A stretch of 64,000 nt of DNA from the NCBI GenBank assembly GCA_001464665.1, contig LNDP01000015.1:372001-436000 (forward strand), given 5' to 3'. The notes beneath the pieces are model-generated. The model was not told the origin of the DNA, searched no databases, and worked only from the letters and a program-made list of their open reading frames with translations. A program made the position numbers and the translations under genes. This DNA comes from Acidobacteria bacterium Ga0074141. Lineage in GTDB: Bacteria; Acidobacteriota; Blastocatellia; Pyrinomonadales; Pyrinomonadaceae. Of the stretch, positions 54,070 through 63,484 are shown piece by piece; position 1 is the stretch's first letter; the number at the start of each line of letters is the position of its first letter.

Positions 54070-54363
54070 TCAGAATTTCTTTGTTAGGCCTAGCTCGAAA
54101 CCATCACGGGTAAGCTCGTCGACATGCTCCTGATAAAAGCTCGCGAGTTCAACCCCGCAGGAAGGACAATATACAATTCTGAAATCGATAATGATTGCGG
54201 CCAACGTCGTACTATCGATTTCGCTTTCGTCACCCTTATTTACAGCTCTGAATTGAATTTGAAATTCCGGGTACCCCATTGAATCGCGCCCAACAAGATA
54301 CGCCAACCCGCGTTCCCCCGCCTGATCATATTTGGCCTTAAATCCAACGCAGCACCATTTCAT
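54070..54363 (-). CDS. Small zinc-ribbon-like hypothetical protein
   Basis: This 97-aa protein has a CxxC motif in VYCPSCGVELASFY near residue 67 and two more Cys at the N-terminus (MKWCCVGFK), so it may bind zinc. There is a beta-rich middle (PEFQIQFRAVNKG). It lies 12 nt after asnS and 8 nt before the zeta-like gene, so it may be part of that transcript. I do not recognise the family. Confidence 0.55.
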   Translation of the reverse strand: MKWCCVGFKAKYDQAGERGLAYLVGRDSMGYPEFQIQFRAVNKGDESEIDSTTLAAIIIDFRIVYCPSCGVELASFYQEHVDELTRDGFELGLTKKF

Positions 54364-54375
54364 TCGGACGCTACC

Positions 54376-55686
54376 CTATGGCCGAAGCCTGTAAAGCATC
54401 CGCGGGAACGGAATCGTTTCGCGGACGTGTTCGATGCCGCACATCCAGGCGACGGTGCGCTCGATGCCCATGCCGAAACCGGCGTGGGGGACGCTGCCGT
54501 AGCGGCGGAGGTCGAGGTACCACTCGAAGATATCCTGCGGCAGGCCATGATGCTTGAGCTGCTCCTCAAGATAAGGAAGCGAGGTCGCGCGTTCGCCGCC
54601 GCCGATGATCTCGCCGTAGCCCTCGGGTGCCAGCAGGTCAATGCCGAGTGCACACTCGGGCCGATCCTTATCGACCTCAAAGTAAAAGCCTTTTATCGCG
54701 GTCGGGAAGTGGTGAACAAATACCGGCAAGCCGAACTGCTTTGACAGGTACGTTTCGTCCGGGGCACCAAAGTCGCCGCCCCATTCGAAATTGTTCTCCA
54801 ACTCGCCCTTGGCGTGGCCTTCCTGAAGCATTTTCACTGCATCGTCGTAGTGCAAGCGGGGAAACGGGCCCTTTATCGCTTCGAGCACGGTCGTATCGCG
54901 CTCGAGCGCCGCAAGCTCAAGTTTGCGATCGTTTAGGACGCGGTCGACGATATGCAGGATCAGCCCTTCGCCGAGGTCCATCATGTCTTCGTAACCGGCA
55001 TAGGCGACCTCGGGCTCGACCATCCAAAATTCGGTCAAGTGCCGCCGCGTCTTCGACTTCTCGGCACGAAACGTCGGTCCGAACGCATAGGATTTACCGA
55101 ACGCGGCAGCAGTTGCTTCGTTATAAAGCTGGCCGGACTGTGTGAGATAGGCCTTGTCGTCGCCGAAATAATCGACCTCGAAAAGTGTGGTGGTTCCTTC
55201 GCAAGCCGCGGGCGTGAATATCGGCGTATCGGCGAGCGTGAAACCGTTCTCATCAAAATAATCACGAACGGCTTTGATCACCGTATGGCGGATCTTCAAT
55301 ACGGCATGCTGCCTCTTCGAACGGATCCAAAGGTGCCTGTGGTCCATCAGGAACTCGGTGCCGTGCTCTTTTGGTGTGATCGGGTAGTCGTGGACGTTCT
55401 GGAGCACTTCAAGACCGGTAACGTCGATCTCGACGCCGATCGGCGAACGGGCGTCTTCTTTTACGGTTCCGGTGACGATGATCGAGGACTCCTGTCCGAG
55501 TGCCTTGGCGGCTTCAAAGACATCCTCATTGTTGCCTTTGAAGACAACGCACTGAACGGTGCCCGTGCCGTCCCGGAGCTGCAAAAAAACAAGCTTGCCG
55601 CTCGACCGGGTGTTATAGAGCCAACCTTTGAGCGTAACCTCGTTGCCGATATGCTCTTTGAGCTGTTCGATATATGTTTGACGCAT
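54376..55686 (-). CDS. asnS: Asparaginyl-tRNA synthetase
   Basis: This class II synthetase charges tRNA-Asn. It has an OB-fold anticodon domain ([19 protein letters not shown]), class II motif 2 ([20 protein letters not shown]) and motif 3 ([19 protein letters not shown]), ending [14 protein letters not shown]. The [12 protein letters not shown] segment and ERTVAW tail are those of bacterial AsnRS, as in B. subtilis, rather than AspRS. The length of 436 aa is typical. It is divergent from the ABC exporter gene. Confidence 0.95.
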   Translation of the reverse strand: MRQTYIEQLKEHIGNEVTLKGWLYNTRSSGKLVFLQLRDGTGTVQCVVFKGNNEDVFEAAKALGQESSIIVTGTVKEDARSPIGVEIDVTGLEVLQNVHDYPITPKEHGTEFLMDHRHLWIRSKRQHAVLKIRHTVIKAVRDYFDENGFTLADTPIFTPAACEGTTTLFEVDYFGDDKAYLTQSGQLYNEATAAAFGKSYAFGPTFRAEKSKTRRHLTEFWMVEPEVAYAGYEDMMDLGEGLILHIVDRVLNDRKLELAALERDTTVLEAIKGPFPRLHYDDAVKMLQEGHAKGELENNFEWGGDFGAPDETYLSKQFGLPVFVHHFPTAIKGFYFEVDKDRPECALGIDLLAPEGYGEIIGGGERATSLPYLEEQLKHHGLPQDIFEWYLDLRRYGSVPHAGFGMGIERTVAWMCGIEHVRETIPFPRMLYRLRP

Positions 55687-55781
55687 AAAAGAGATAGTTT
55701 AATCAAAACGCAGAGAGGCGTAAAACCGGGAGGACGTGTCAGAGGTTTGACAGTGCGCCCGACAATCGACAGACTGAACCC

Positions 55782-57611
55782 GTGAACCACGAAAAGAAGA
55801 AGAAGGTGAACTATTCGGGGGCATGGGCTGAGGCTCGCAAGATCGTCTGGCGTGCGAGGTGGCGGCTTGCGTTCGGAAGCGTCCTGCTGCTCATTTCGCG
55901 GCTTGCGGGGATGGTCTTGCCGGCATCGACCAAGTTCATCGGCGACGAGGTCTTTGTAAATCAAAGATACGAGCTGATCAAATGGATCGCATTGGCCATT
56001 GGCATCTCGACGCTAGTTCAGGCCTCGACTTCGTTCGCTCTTTCGCAGATCCTCGGCGTTGCGGCACAGCGTGCGATAACCGAGATGCGCAAACGCGTGC
56101 AGGCTCACATCGAACGGCTACCGATTTCCTACTTTGACTCAACCCAAAGCGGCCAACTTATATCGCGGATAATGAACGACGCTGAAGGGATACGCAATTT
56201 GGTCGGGACAGGACTCGGGCAGATCATCGGCAGTATCGTAACGGCGAGCATCGCGATCGGCGTGCTGTTTTGGATCAACTGGGTGTTGACGGTCGCGACA
56301 TTGGTCGTGCTATTGGCTTTCGGCGGCGTTCTGCTTTATGCCTTTAAGGTTCTGCGGCCGGTCTTTCGTGAACGCGGGCAGATAACGGCAGAGGTGACCG
56401 GACGGCTCGGTGAAAGCCTCGGAGGTATTCGGGTCGTTAAGGCATACACGGCCGAGCGTCGCGAAGACCTGAGCTTCGCCCGCGGTGCTCATCGGCTCTT
56501 CCGAAACGTCGCAAAGACCGTTACAGGCATCTCGGCGATCGGGTCGTTCTCATCCGTCATCATCGGTGCGATAGCGGTGGTGATGATCGTCATCGGCGGC
56601 AACGCGGTCCAGGGCGGAACGATGACGCTTGGCGACTTCTTGATGTACATCTCCTTTACGTTCTTGCTTGCGATGCCGGTGATCGAACTTACATCGATCG
56701 GAACCCAGATCACCGAAGCGCTCGCCGGACTCGACCGGATCAGGGAAGTGATGGCGATGCCGACCGAGGACGAACAGGATAAGGAACGTCGTCCGCTTCC
56801 GAAGATGGACGGGTCGATCGAGTTTCGTGATGTAGAGTTCGAATACGACGAAGGTGTGCCTGTGCTCAAAGGGATATCATTTCTCGCCGATGCCGGGGCG
56901 ACCACGGCACTTGTCGGCTCGAGCGGCTCGGGAAAATCTACGATCTTGAGCCTCGTGCTGAACTTCATTCGTCCGACGAACGGAACGGTGCTAGTTGACG
57001 GCATTGACCTTCAGTCGATACGGCTAAGAGACTACCGTAAGTATCTCGGCGTGGTATTGCAGGACAACTTTCTCTTTGACGGGACGATCCTTGAGAATAT
57101 CCGCTTTGCGAATCCGGAGGCCACGATCGAGACGATCCGGGAGATGTGTAGGGTTGCAAACGCGGATGAGTTTATCGAGAAGTTCCCGGATGGCTATGAG
57201 ACCGTCGTCGGTGAACGCGGCGTCAAACTTTCCGGCGGCCAGCGGCAGCGGATCGCGATCGCACGAGCTCTGCTCGCAAATCCGCGCATCCTCATCCTCG
57301 ACGAGGCGACGTCCAGCCTCGACAGCGAGTCGGAAGCTCTGATCCAAGAAGGCCTTAATAATCTCCGACGCGGTCGCACGACATTCGTTATTGCCCATCG
57401 CCTCTCAACGATCAGAAGCGCCAACCAGATATTGGTGATCGAGGCCGGCGAGGTCCTTGAACGCGGAACGCACGAGGAACTGATAGCGATGGACGGCCGT
57501 TACAAACAGCTTTATGATAAGCAGTATCGCTTCGAGCAGAATCTTTTCGTCAATCCGGGCGAGGATTTCACTTCAACCGGCTCGGACGTCAAATCGAGTT
57601 CCAAACTTTGA
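55782..57611 (+). CDS. ABC exporter, MsbA-like half transporter
   Basis: This is a fused transmembrane and ATPase half transporter of 609 aa. Six helices lie in residues about 30-320. The ATPase has Walker A LVGSSGSGKST, the Q-loop VLQDNFLFDGT, the signature LSGGQRQRIAIARALL, Walker B ILILDEATSSLD and the H-loop VIAHRLSTI. It belongs to the MsbA/LmrA group, which flips lipids or drugs; in this window with LPS export genes a lipid-A flippase role is possible but not proven. A small DUF6526-type gene follows. Confidence 0.88.
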   Translation: MNHEKKKKVNYSGAWAEARKIVWRARWRLAFGSVLLLISRLAGMVLPASTKFIGDEVFVNQRYELIKWIALAIGISTLVQASTSFALSQILGVAAQRAITEMRKRVQAHIERLPISYFDSTQSGQLISRIMNDAEGIRNLVGTGLGQIIGSIVTASIAIGVLFWINWVLTVATLVVLLAFGGVLLYAFKVLRPVFRERGQITAEVTGRLGESLGGIRVVKAYTAERREDLSFARGAHRLFRNVAKTVTGISAIGSFSSVIIGAIAVVMIVIGGNAVQGGTMTLGDFLMYISFTFLLAMPVIELTSIGTQITEALAGLDRIREVMAMPTEDEQDKERRPLPKMDGSIEFRDVEFEYDEGVPVLKGISFLADAGATTALVGSSGSGKSTILSLVLNFIRPTNGTVLVDGIDLQSIRLRDYRKYLGVVLQDNFLFDGTILENIRFANPEATIETIREMCRVANADEFIEKFPDGYETVVGERGVKLSGGQRQRIAIARALLANPRILILDEATSSLDSESEALIQEGLNNLRRGRTTFVIAHRLSTIRSANQILVIEAGEVLERGTHEELIAMDGRYKQLYDKQYRFEQNLFVNPGEDFTSTGSDVKSSSKL

Positions 57612-57637
57612 TTGAGACAGACATTTTCTAAAACCTT

Positions 57638-58081
57638 ATGAGCAACACTGAAACACCTCAGAGCTACTCCAACCACACTCGTTGGTTCCCGCTCGTACAT
57701 TTTGTGATCTTTCCGCTTTCGCTGATCCTGCTGATCTGGGCGATCGTCGATGCCTGGCGATACTTCGATTCGTCGTCCTTCAGATTCCTCCTGCTGGTAC
57801 TTGTGGTAATTCTCGTGAGTCTGGCTGCAAGATTACAGGCCCTGCGAGCTCAGGACAGAGTTATCCGGTTAGAAGAACGGCTGCGCTATTCGACCGTGCT
57901 CTCCCCAGAGCTTGCGGCTAAAGCAAATGATTTCCGTGTCGGGCAGATGGTCGCACTTCGATTTGCACCCGATGAGGAACTTCCGGGACTGGTTTCGGAC
58001 ATTCTCGCGGGAAAGCTTACCACGCAGAAGGAGATCAAGATGGCGATCACGAATTGGCGGGCAGACCACTTCCGAGTCTAA
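57638..58081 (+). CDS. DUF6526-like membrane protein
   Basis: This 147-aa protein has two transmembrane helices: LVHFVIFPLSLILLIWAIVD (residues about 20-40) and FLLLVLVVILVSLAARL (51-67). The N-terminal NHTRWFPLVHFV and the ALRAQDRVIRLEERLRYS segment after helix 2 match DUF6526. The C-terminal half is cytoplasmic and helical, with a phrase ITNWRADHFRV at the end. No function is known. It overlaps the converging amgK-like gene by 4 nt. Confidence 0.72.
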   Translation: MSNTETPQSYSNHTRWFPLVHFVIFPLSLILLIWAIVDAWRYFDSSSFRFLLLVLVVILVSLAARLQALRAQDRVIRLEERLRYSTVLSPELAAKANDFRVGQMVALRFAPDEELPGLVSDILAGKLTTQKEIKMAITNWRADHFRV

Positions 58082-59079
58082 CCGATCTCGGGCAAGAGCA
58101 GTTCGCGGAGGTTGGGATATTTCCCGAGCCGCTCAAGCGATCGGATCACTATACGAAACATCGGATCGACGTACGCTTCAAAGTGCTTTTTGTCCCGAAA
58201 GGCTGACTGGAACGAGAAGGTACCGACGGCCTTTAGACATCGCTGAGCGGTCTGATGATCGAACTCGGTTGCGAACTCTTGTTCAGCGATCGCGGGGAGC
58301 CCTAGTAGGGGGCGGCTTTTTAGGAAATGCTGGATCTTCCCGGCGATCCAATCATCGGAAGGCGGTTCTGTTACGCGGTCGAGAAGCAGCGAAACTAGGT
58401 CGTAAGTGACCGAGCCGATGCGTGCATCCTGATGGTCGATGATGGCTAACGAGCCATCGGGGCGGATCATGAGATTTGCGGCGTGAAAATCGCGATGGCA
58501 GAGAACGGCAGCACGTTGCTCAAGCCAGGCTGAAAGTTCCTTGAACTCGTTTGAGACGGCTGATTCAAGTCCGGTCGGAACCTCTCGGCCACGCAGCGAA
58601 TGGAAATAGTGTTCGCGAAAAAAATCGAGCTCCCACGATAGCTTCGCCGAATCAAACCGCAGTTTGCCCGCGATCGATCCACTTGAGATCGCGAGATCGG
58701 TTGCCGATTGAATCTTTGGAATAAGCTCGATCGCGGCCTCAATAAGCCGATCTCGTTCTCCTTCGGTCGCGGTCAAAAGGGAATCGCGGAGTATCCGGTC
58801 TCCGAGGTCTTCGAGAATTACGACCGAGTGCTCCGGAACTGCACTTATGACCCTAGCGACCGGCAAGCCAGCCTCTATAAAAAGCCCGGTTACGTCTATG
58901 AGTTGTTTGGGCCCATCTGTGTCACCATCGGCATAAACGCAGGCGATGACCGTGCCATTGCCACTTCTCACTCGAAAAAACTGACGCGTTGATGCATCGG
59001 GCGTGAGCTCGGCCTCTATCTCGCCGAGCCCTGCCTCACGAAGGAGTTCCTCTAGATTATTTTGCTGTTCTTCCGACAA
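58078..59079 (-). CDS. AmgK-like amino-sugar kinase
   Basis: This APH-fold kinase of 333 aa resembles AmgK, which phosphorylates MurNAc and GlcNAc at the anomeric position in peptidoglycan recycling. It shows LTPDASTRQFFRVRS at the start, the catalytic VLCHRDFHAANLMI (HxD...N) and IIDHQDARIGSVTYDLVSLL (metal-binding Asp). The pattern HQDARIG...YDLVSLL is characteristic of AmgK. The gene just upstream on the same strand encodes a MurU-like nucleotidyltransferase, the next enzyme of that route. Confidence 0.8.
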   Translation of the reverse strand: MSEEQQNNLEELLREAGLGEIEAELTPDASTRQFFRVRSGNGTVIACVYADGDTDGPKQLIDVTGLFIEAGLPVARVISAVPEHSVVILEDLGDRILRDSLLTATEGERDRLIEAAIELIPKIQSATDLAISSGSIAGKLRFDSAKLSWELDFFREHYFHSLRGREVPTGLESAVSNEFKELSAWLEQRAAVLCHRDFHAANLMIRPDGSLAIIDHQDARIGSVTYDLVSLLLDRVTEPPSDDWIAGKIQHFLKSRPLLGLPAIAEQEFATEFDHQTAQRCLKAVGTFSFQSAFRDKKHFEAYVDPMFRIVIRSLERLGKYPNLRELLLPEIG

Positions 59080-59088
59080 TTTAATTGC

Positions 59089-60069
59089 TTACCGAAGTGG
59101 GACTACGTAAAGATCGCCGATGAATTCGCCCGGCTCTGCCTTCTCGGGAATCTCTTTGCAATTGCGAACCATATCCGCCCGAACTATCGCGGAATCATAG
59201 AATTTCTGGCCCGACCTGATGACAACACCGTCGCCAATAATAGTACGCTCGAGTTTCGCACCGGGTTCAATAATGACATCGTCCCAGAGCACGGAATCAT
59301 TGACAGAATTTGGTTCAGCGATCTCGGATCGACGGCCGATGGCCGTTCCGCCGCCGTCAAACATAGCCATAGAAATTTCGAGGTACCGCTTCATTGTTGA
59401 AAGCTCGAACCATCGTCCATCCGTGATGTGAGCGGAGATGATCTCGCCGGCATCGATCGCGGGTCGATAGAAGGTCGGCACAATATCTGAATAGACGCCG
59501 CGAGGTATGTAATCAAAAACGCGCGGTTCAAGGATCTGGATTCCCGTAAACATATACGGCGGCTCGTTGCTTTTACCTGAAGCCTGAAGCGAAGGCATGC
59601 CGCCAAAACCAGTAATGCGGCCCTCCGTAGTGAACACCTCGGTAAAACGCTCTCGGGCAACATTTGGCTTAAGCACCATCGTCGCTATCGCCCCCGAAGA
59701 ACGATGCGTCTCGATAGCGGCGGCAAGGTCGATATCAGTTATCAGTTTTCCATTGATGACAAGAAACGTGTCATCACCGAGGAGATGTCGTGCGTGGTCG
59801 AGAGCCCCGGAGGTTCCCAAAATTGCAGGTTGCTCGATCGAGTAACCGATCTCAACCCCAAATTGCGATCCATCACCTAGAGCCGCGATGACGGAATCAG
59901 GTTGGTGATGGAGGTTCACAACGATCTCGCGAAAGCCGAACTCTGCGAGGTATTCGGCGACGTAGCCGACCAAGGGTTTACCCAGGAAGGGAAGTGCCGG
60001 CTTGGTTCTGTCAATGGTCAGCGGGAAAAGCCGAGTGCCGAATCCCGCGGCCAAGATCATTGCTTTCAT
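59089..60069 (-). CDS. MurU-like nucleotidyltransferase with left-handed beta-helix tail
   Basis: This sugar-1-phosphate nucleotidyltransferase of 326 aa has AMILAAGFGTRLFPLT, TKPALPFLGKP and VINGKLITDIDLA in the active site. MurU makes UDP-MurNAc from MurNAc-1-P and is about 223 aa; this protein carries about 80 extra C-terminal residues with hexapeptide-like repeats (IEPGAKLERTIIGDGVVIRS), as in other GT-like pyrophosphorylases. Its neighbour is AmgK-like, which favours the recycling role; a mannose-type guanylyltransferase remains possible. Confidence 0.78.
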   Translation of the reverse strand: MKAMILAAGFGTRLFPLTIDRTKPALPFLGKPLVGYVAEYLAEFGFREIVVNLHHQPDSVIAALGDGSQFGVEIGYSIEQPAILGTSGALDHARHLLGDDTFLVINGKLITDIDLAAAIETHRSSGAIATMVLKPNVARERFTEVFTTEGRITGFGGMPSLQASGKSNEPPYMFTGIQILEPRVFDYIPRGVYSDIVPTFYRPAIDAGEIISAHITDGRWFELSTMKRYLEISMAMFDGGGTAIGRRSEIAEPNSVNDSVLWDDVIIEPGAKLERTIIGDGVVIRSGQKFYDSAIVRADMVRNCKEIPEKAEPGEFIGDLYVVPLR

Positions 60070-60113
60070 GCGTATAACCCGCCACGAGCAGAGCGGTAAA
60101 TTTAGAGCTTACC

Positions 60114-60147
60114 CAAAAACGATCAGAGGCTGCAAATGCAGCCTCTG
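60114..60147 (-). terminator. Rho-independent terminator
   Basis: A perfect 10-bp stem (CAGAGGCTGC/GCAGCCTCTG) with an AAAT loop is followed by GTTTTT on the minus strand, about 27 nt after the FG-GAP protein gene. Confidence 0.8.
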
Positions 60148-60174
60148 AAAGCAAAAGCGAAGTATTGAAAACTC

Positions 60175-61788
60175 CTAGTTGATCTGGAAAGATGCAACTG
60201 GGAAATCTCCCGTTGCTCCCAACTGCGACGTCGTCACAGCGTTGTTGGTTCCATTGAGGATCCAGTAGGTTCCGGTCGCAGGACGCCAGATACCAAAATC
60301 GGCCTTGCCGTCGCCATCATAGTCACCCAGCACACGCCGGTCCGATGTCCCGCTCGTGCCCCAGGCAACTTGATACGGGCTTCCTGGGGTTGCACTTGGC
60401 CTAACGAACCATGTGAGGCTACCACTGATCGTTCGACCAACGGCGATATCGGTCTTACCGTCACCGTCATAATCCGCTGGTAAGATAAGGTCTGTGTTCA
60501 GACCAAACGGAATGATCTCACTGCCACCACTCGATTTCAGCATCCAGAAAACGCCTTGGCTTCCACCGCCTGAACGCTGAACGACGAAGTCGTTCTTTCC
60601 GTCGCCGTCAAAATCGCCGACCGCCGGGAAAGAAGTATCGCCGCCAGTTCCCCAAGGCACAAACGTAATGTTTCCACCCGGGTTATTGAGGCTTCCGCGA
60701 TAGAAGAAGGTCGCCTGATCGCCAGCTCCCGCGGGCGTACGGAAAACGGCCGGATCGGCCTTTCCGTCACCGTCGTAGTCGCCTACGACGGTCGGGTTGT
60801 CACCGCTTACACCAAAAGTCTCAAGCTGCAGGGTGTTATTTGAACTGCGGAGGATATAGAACGCAGCCACGTCAGCAGCACCCGGACGCCAAGTCACGAT
60901 GTCCGCCTTGCCGTCACCGTCGAAGTCAGCCGGAGTAAAGAAGTCGGTCGTGCCGATACCCCAGTCATAACCAACAACGCTTCCGGTCGAGCTCGGGTTG
61001 ATGAACCAGCGAACCTGGCCGGCGATCGGCTGATTCGTTTGACGAACAACCGCAAAATCCGTTCGGCCGTCTCCGTCAAAATCCGCTACAGGCGAGCCAG
61101 TAGGAGCCGCCGTATCGATGGTCAACGAAGCAGCTCCAACTCCACCGGTATCACCGCCGCCAAAATCGTTAAAGCGAAGGATCCACGTGCCATTCGGATT
61201 TGCAACACCGGCAAACGCAGGATTGATCGAAGTCACTGCACCAGCACCGGCAACGCCGCCGACAGTCGTCGTGCGATAGTCGATAGACGGAACCGGGCTA
61301 CCCGCAATCGTAAACCAATTTGTTGCAGCAGCTGAATCCGCAAAGCCGTATGGGCCCGCAAGACCGGCCGATGACCCGCATCCAGTTGCAGTAGTAGAGC
61401 CGCGACGGCCAAACAACGGGAATGAGGTGGCGTCAGGAGCAATAAGTGTAGCCTGAACGTCACCACTCCAAGTGTGAGCCGGGCTGAACGTCATATCGAC
61501 CTCAACGTTCGTCGGTGCACCGCTCAACCCCGAAACCGTAAACGTAACATCTCTGTTAGGTCCGCCAGGGGCACCGCAACCGGCAGCTCCGCGATCCGGA
61601 ATCGCACCTAGGGTTCCTGCATTCGCGGGAAAAGTTGCTGAAGGTGCGGATGTCGCAACTTCAACGGAATTGTTTGCTTCGACCTGAGTGTCGACCGAGC
61701 CAAGATAAAAAGCTGTTGCACCGAAGACGCCAACAGCGGCAACGGTTGCAATGCTTCGTGAGGACCAAAGCTTTTGTGTCCAAGACAT
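60175..61788 (-). CDS. Exported protein with P-domain-like module and FG-GAP/VCBS repeats
   Basis: This secreted protein of 537 aa has a signal-like N-terminus (IATVAAVGVFGATAFYLG). A proprotein-convertase P-domain-like beta module covers about residues 70-225 (DMTFSPAHTWSGDVQATLIA, NPNGTWILRFNDFGGGD). After it come six or more FG-GAP/VCBS repeats with calcium-loop motifs such as ADFDGDGRTDFAV and GDYDGDGKADPAVF, implying a beta-propeller that binds calcium. No enzyme motif is visible; adhesion is a guess. The ATG at 61788 has GGAGGGAGA about 9 nt upstream. Confidence 0.82.
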   Translation of the reverse strand: MSWTQKLWSSRSIATVAAVGVFGATAFYLGSVDTQVEANNSVEVATSAPSATFPANAGTLGAIPDRGAAGCGAPGGPNRDVTFTVSGLSGAPTNVEVDMTFSPAHTWSGDVQATLIAPDATSFPLFGRRGSTTATGCGSSAGLAGPYGFADSAAATNWFTIAGSPVPSIDYRTTTVGGVAGAGAVTSINPAFAGVANPNGTWILRFNDFGGGDTGGVGAASLTIDTAAPTGSPVADFDGDGRTDFAVVRQTNQPIAGQVRWFINPSSTGSVVGYDWGIGTTDFFTPADFDGDGKADIVTWRPGAADVAAFYILRSSNNTLQLETFGVSGDNPTVVGDYDGDGKADPAVFRTPAGAGDQATFFYRGSLNNPGGNITFVPWGTGGDTSFPAVGDFDGDGKNDFVVQRSGGGSQGVFWMLKSSGGSEIIPFGLNTDLILPADYDGDGKTDIAVGRTISGSLTWFVRPSATPGSPYQVAWGTSGTSDRRVLGDYDGDGKADFGIWRPATGTYWILNGTNNAVTTSQLGATGDFPVASFQIN

Positions 61789-62048
61789 AGATAGAATCTC
61801 CCTCCACAGAGTGACCGATACCCCGGCAAGCGCTAAAGATCGCACATTCCCGCGTATCGGAAGACCAAATTTTCAAAATCAAAGAAAAGAAAAGTGCCCT
61901 AAAAGTACATCGTTTCGGTTTTTATGTCAAGACGCACCCGACGGCTGCTTTGGCGAAAGTGTCTGTTTTCCTTATATTTCGCCTGCTTCAGTGTCGGGAG
62001 CCATAGCTCCGATATCGTTAATCTGCTAACATCTCGGAGGCCAAACCG

Positions 62049-63419
62049 ATGTCAGACAAGAACGACAAGAGAGAGATCTTTGGATGGATCACCTACGACT
62101 GGGCAAATTCGGCCTTTTACACCACGGTTGTCAGCGTACTCTTGGGCCCCTATATCACGGCTCTTGCCCAAAATGACGTTGGCCGCGGTGGAACCGTGCT
62201 CTCCCTCGGCGGGTATGCATCGATTACCGCAGATAACCTTTTCACCTCGACGCTAGGCGTTTCGGTATTTGCACAGGTCTTTCTGCTTCCGCTTCTAGGA
62301 TCGATCGCCGACTATACAAACCTAAAGAAGCGAATGATGGCCGCGTTCTGTTATACCGGTGTCATCGCGAGTTCGCTGCTGTTTTTCGTCACTGGCGACG
62401 ACTATCTTTGGGGCTGTGTAGCCCTTATCGTCGCAAATATCTCTTTTGCTGCCGCGAATGTCTTTTATAACGCCTACCTGATCGACATAACCACCGAGGA
62501 TCGGCGCGACCGCGTTTCGAGCCATGGATATGCCGCCGGATACCTAGGCGGGATAATAATGCTCTTCCTCAACATCGCATTGATCCAGTTTGCACCAAGT
62601 CTCGGAATCACAGAGGGAACCGCCGTTCGGGTTTCTATGCTGGCAGCCTCTCTCTGGTGGGGCCTCTTCGCTATCGTAACGTTTAAGCTTTTAAAGAACC
62701 GCAACCAAAAGAGAGCCCGAAAGGACGGCCAAAACCTATTCAACGCGGGATTTAGGGAACTCGGAAATACGGTCAAGGAGTTAAAGGGTCTCCGCTATAC
62801 GCTACTGTTTTTGGTAGCTTATCTTTTCTACAACGATGGCATTCAAACGGTTATCCTAAACAGCTCGGTTTTCCTTTCGCAGGAGCTCTTCGTGTCCCGT
62901 GGACTCGAGACCGATCAGACCTTTCTTTTGGGAATCTTTGTCGTTGCTCAGGTTGCGGCACTGATCGGAGCCATTGGGTTCGAATACCTCTCACGATTCA
63001 TTGGGGCAAAGAAAACGATCATCATCTGCCTAATGATCTGGTGTGGGATCGTCATATACGCTTACGGCTTTCTCGATACGCTCACGCAAGCGTTGATCAT
63101 GGCGGCCTTCATCGGGATGGTTTTGGGCAGCACGCAGGCACTTTCCCGGTCACTTTACTCGCAGATGATCCCGAAAGAAAGAGAATCGGGTTTCTTCGGG
63201 ATCTATGAGATCTCGGAAAAGGGAACGTCGTGGCTCGGAAATGCGGTGTTCGCCGTCGTAATTGGCGTAACTGGCTCATATCGCCATGCAATACTCGCAT
63301 TGATTGCCTTCTTCCTTATCGGCCTCGTGCTTCTGGTGTTGACGAATACAGTGAAGGCGATTCATCAGGCCGGTAATCTCACTCCTGAAGAGGCGGAACG
63401 TTCCTTTCCGCCAAACTGA
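62049..63419 (+). CDS. MFS transporter, UMF1/Atg22-like
   Basis: This is a 12-helix major-facilitator protein of 456 aa. The N-terminal FGWITYDWANSAFYTTVV motif is the hallmark of the UMF1 family, which includes fungal vacuole effluxer Atg22; bacterial members are of unknown substrate. A cytoplasmic loop with NRNQKRARKDGQN splits the two halves. GGAGG lies about 9 nt before the ATG. It diverges from the FG-GAP gene across about 260 nt. A LOG-family gene follows 65 nt later. Confidence 0.9.
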   Translation: MSDKNDKREIFGWITYDWANSAFYTTVVSVLLGPYITALAQNDVGRGGTVLSLGGYASITADNLFTSTLGVSVFAQVFLLPLLGSIADYTNLKKRMMAAFCYTGVIASSLLFFVTGDDYLWGCVALIVANISFAAANVFYNAYLIDITTEDRRDRVSSHGYAAGYLGGIIMLFLNIALIQFAPSLGITEGTAVRVSMLAASLWWGLFAIVTFKLLKNRNQKRARKDGQNLFNAGFRELGNTVKELKGLRYTLLFLVAYLFYNDGIQTVILNSSVFLSQELFVSRGLETDQTFLLGIFVVAQVAALIGAIGFEYLSRFIGAKKTIIICLMIWCGIVIYAYGFLDTLTQALIMAAFIGMVLGSTQALSRSLYSQMIPKERESGFFGIYEISEKGTSWLGNAVFAVVIGVTGSYRHAILALIAFFLIGLVLLVLTNTVKAIHQAGNLTPEEAERSFPPN

Positions 63420-63484
63420 TTTGAAGCAGATGCCGTATCCGATATAATTTTGCTGTAGCCTTTTATTTTTGGAGGAAATTCTTT

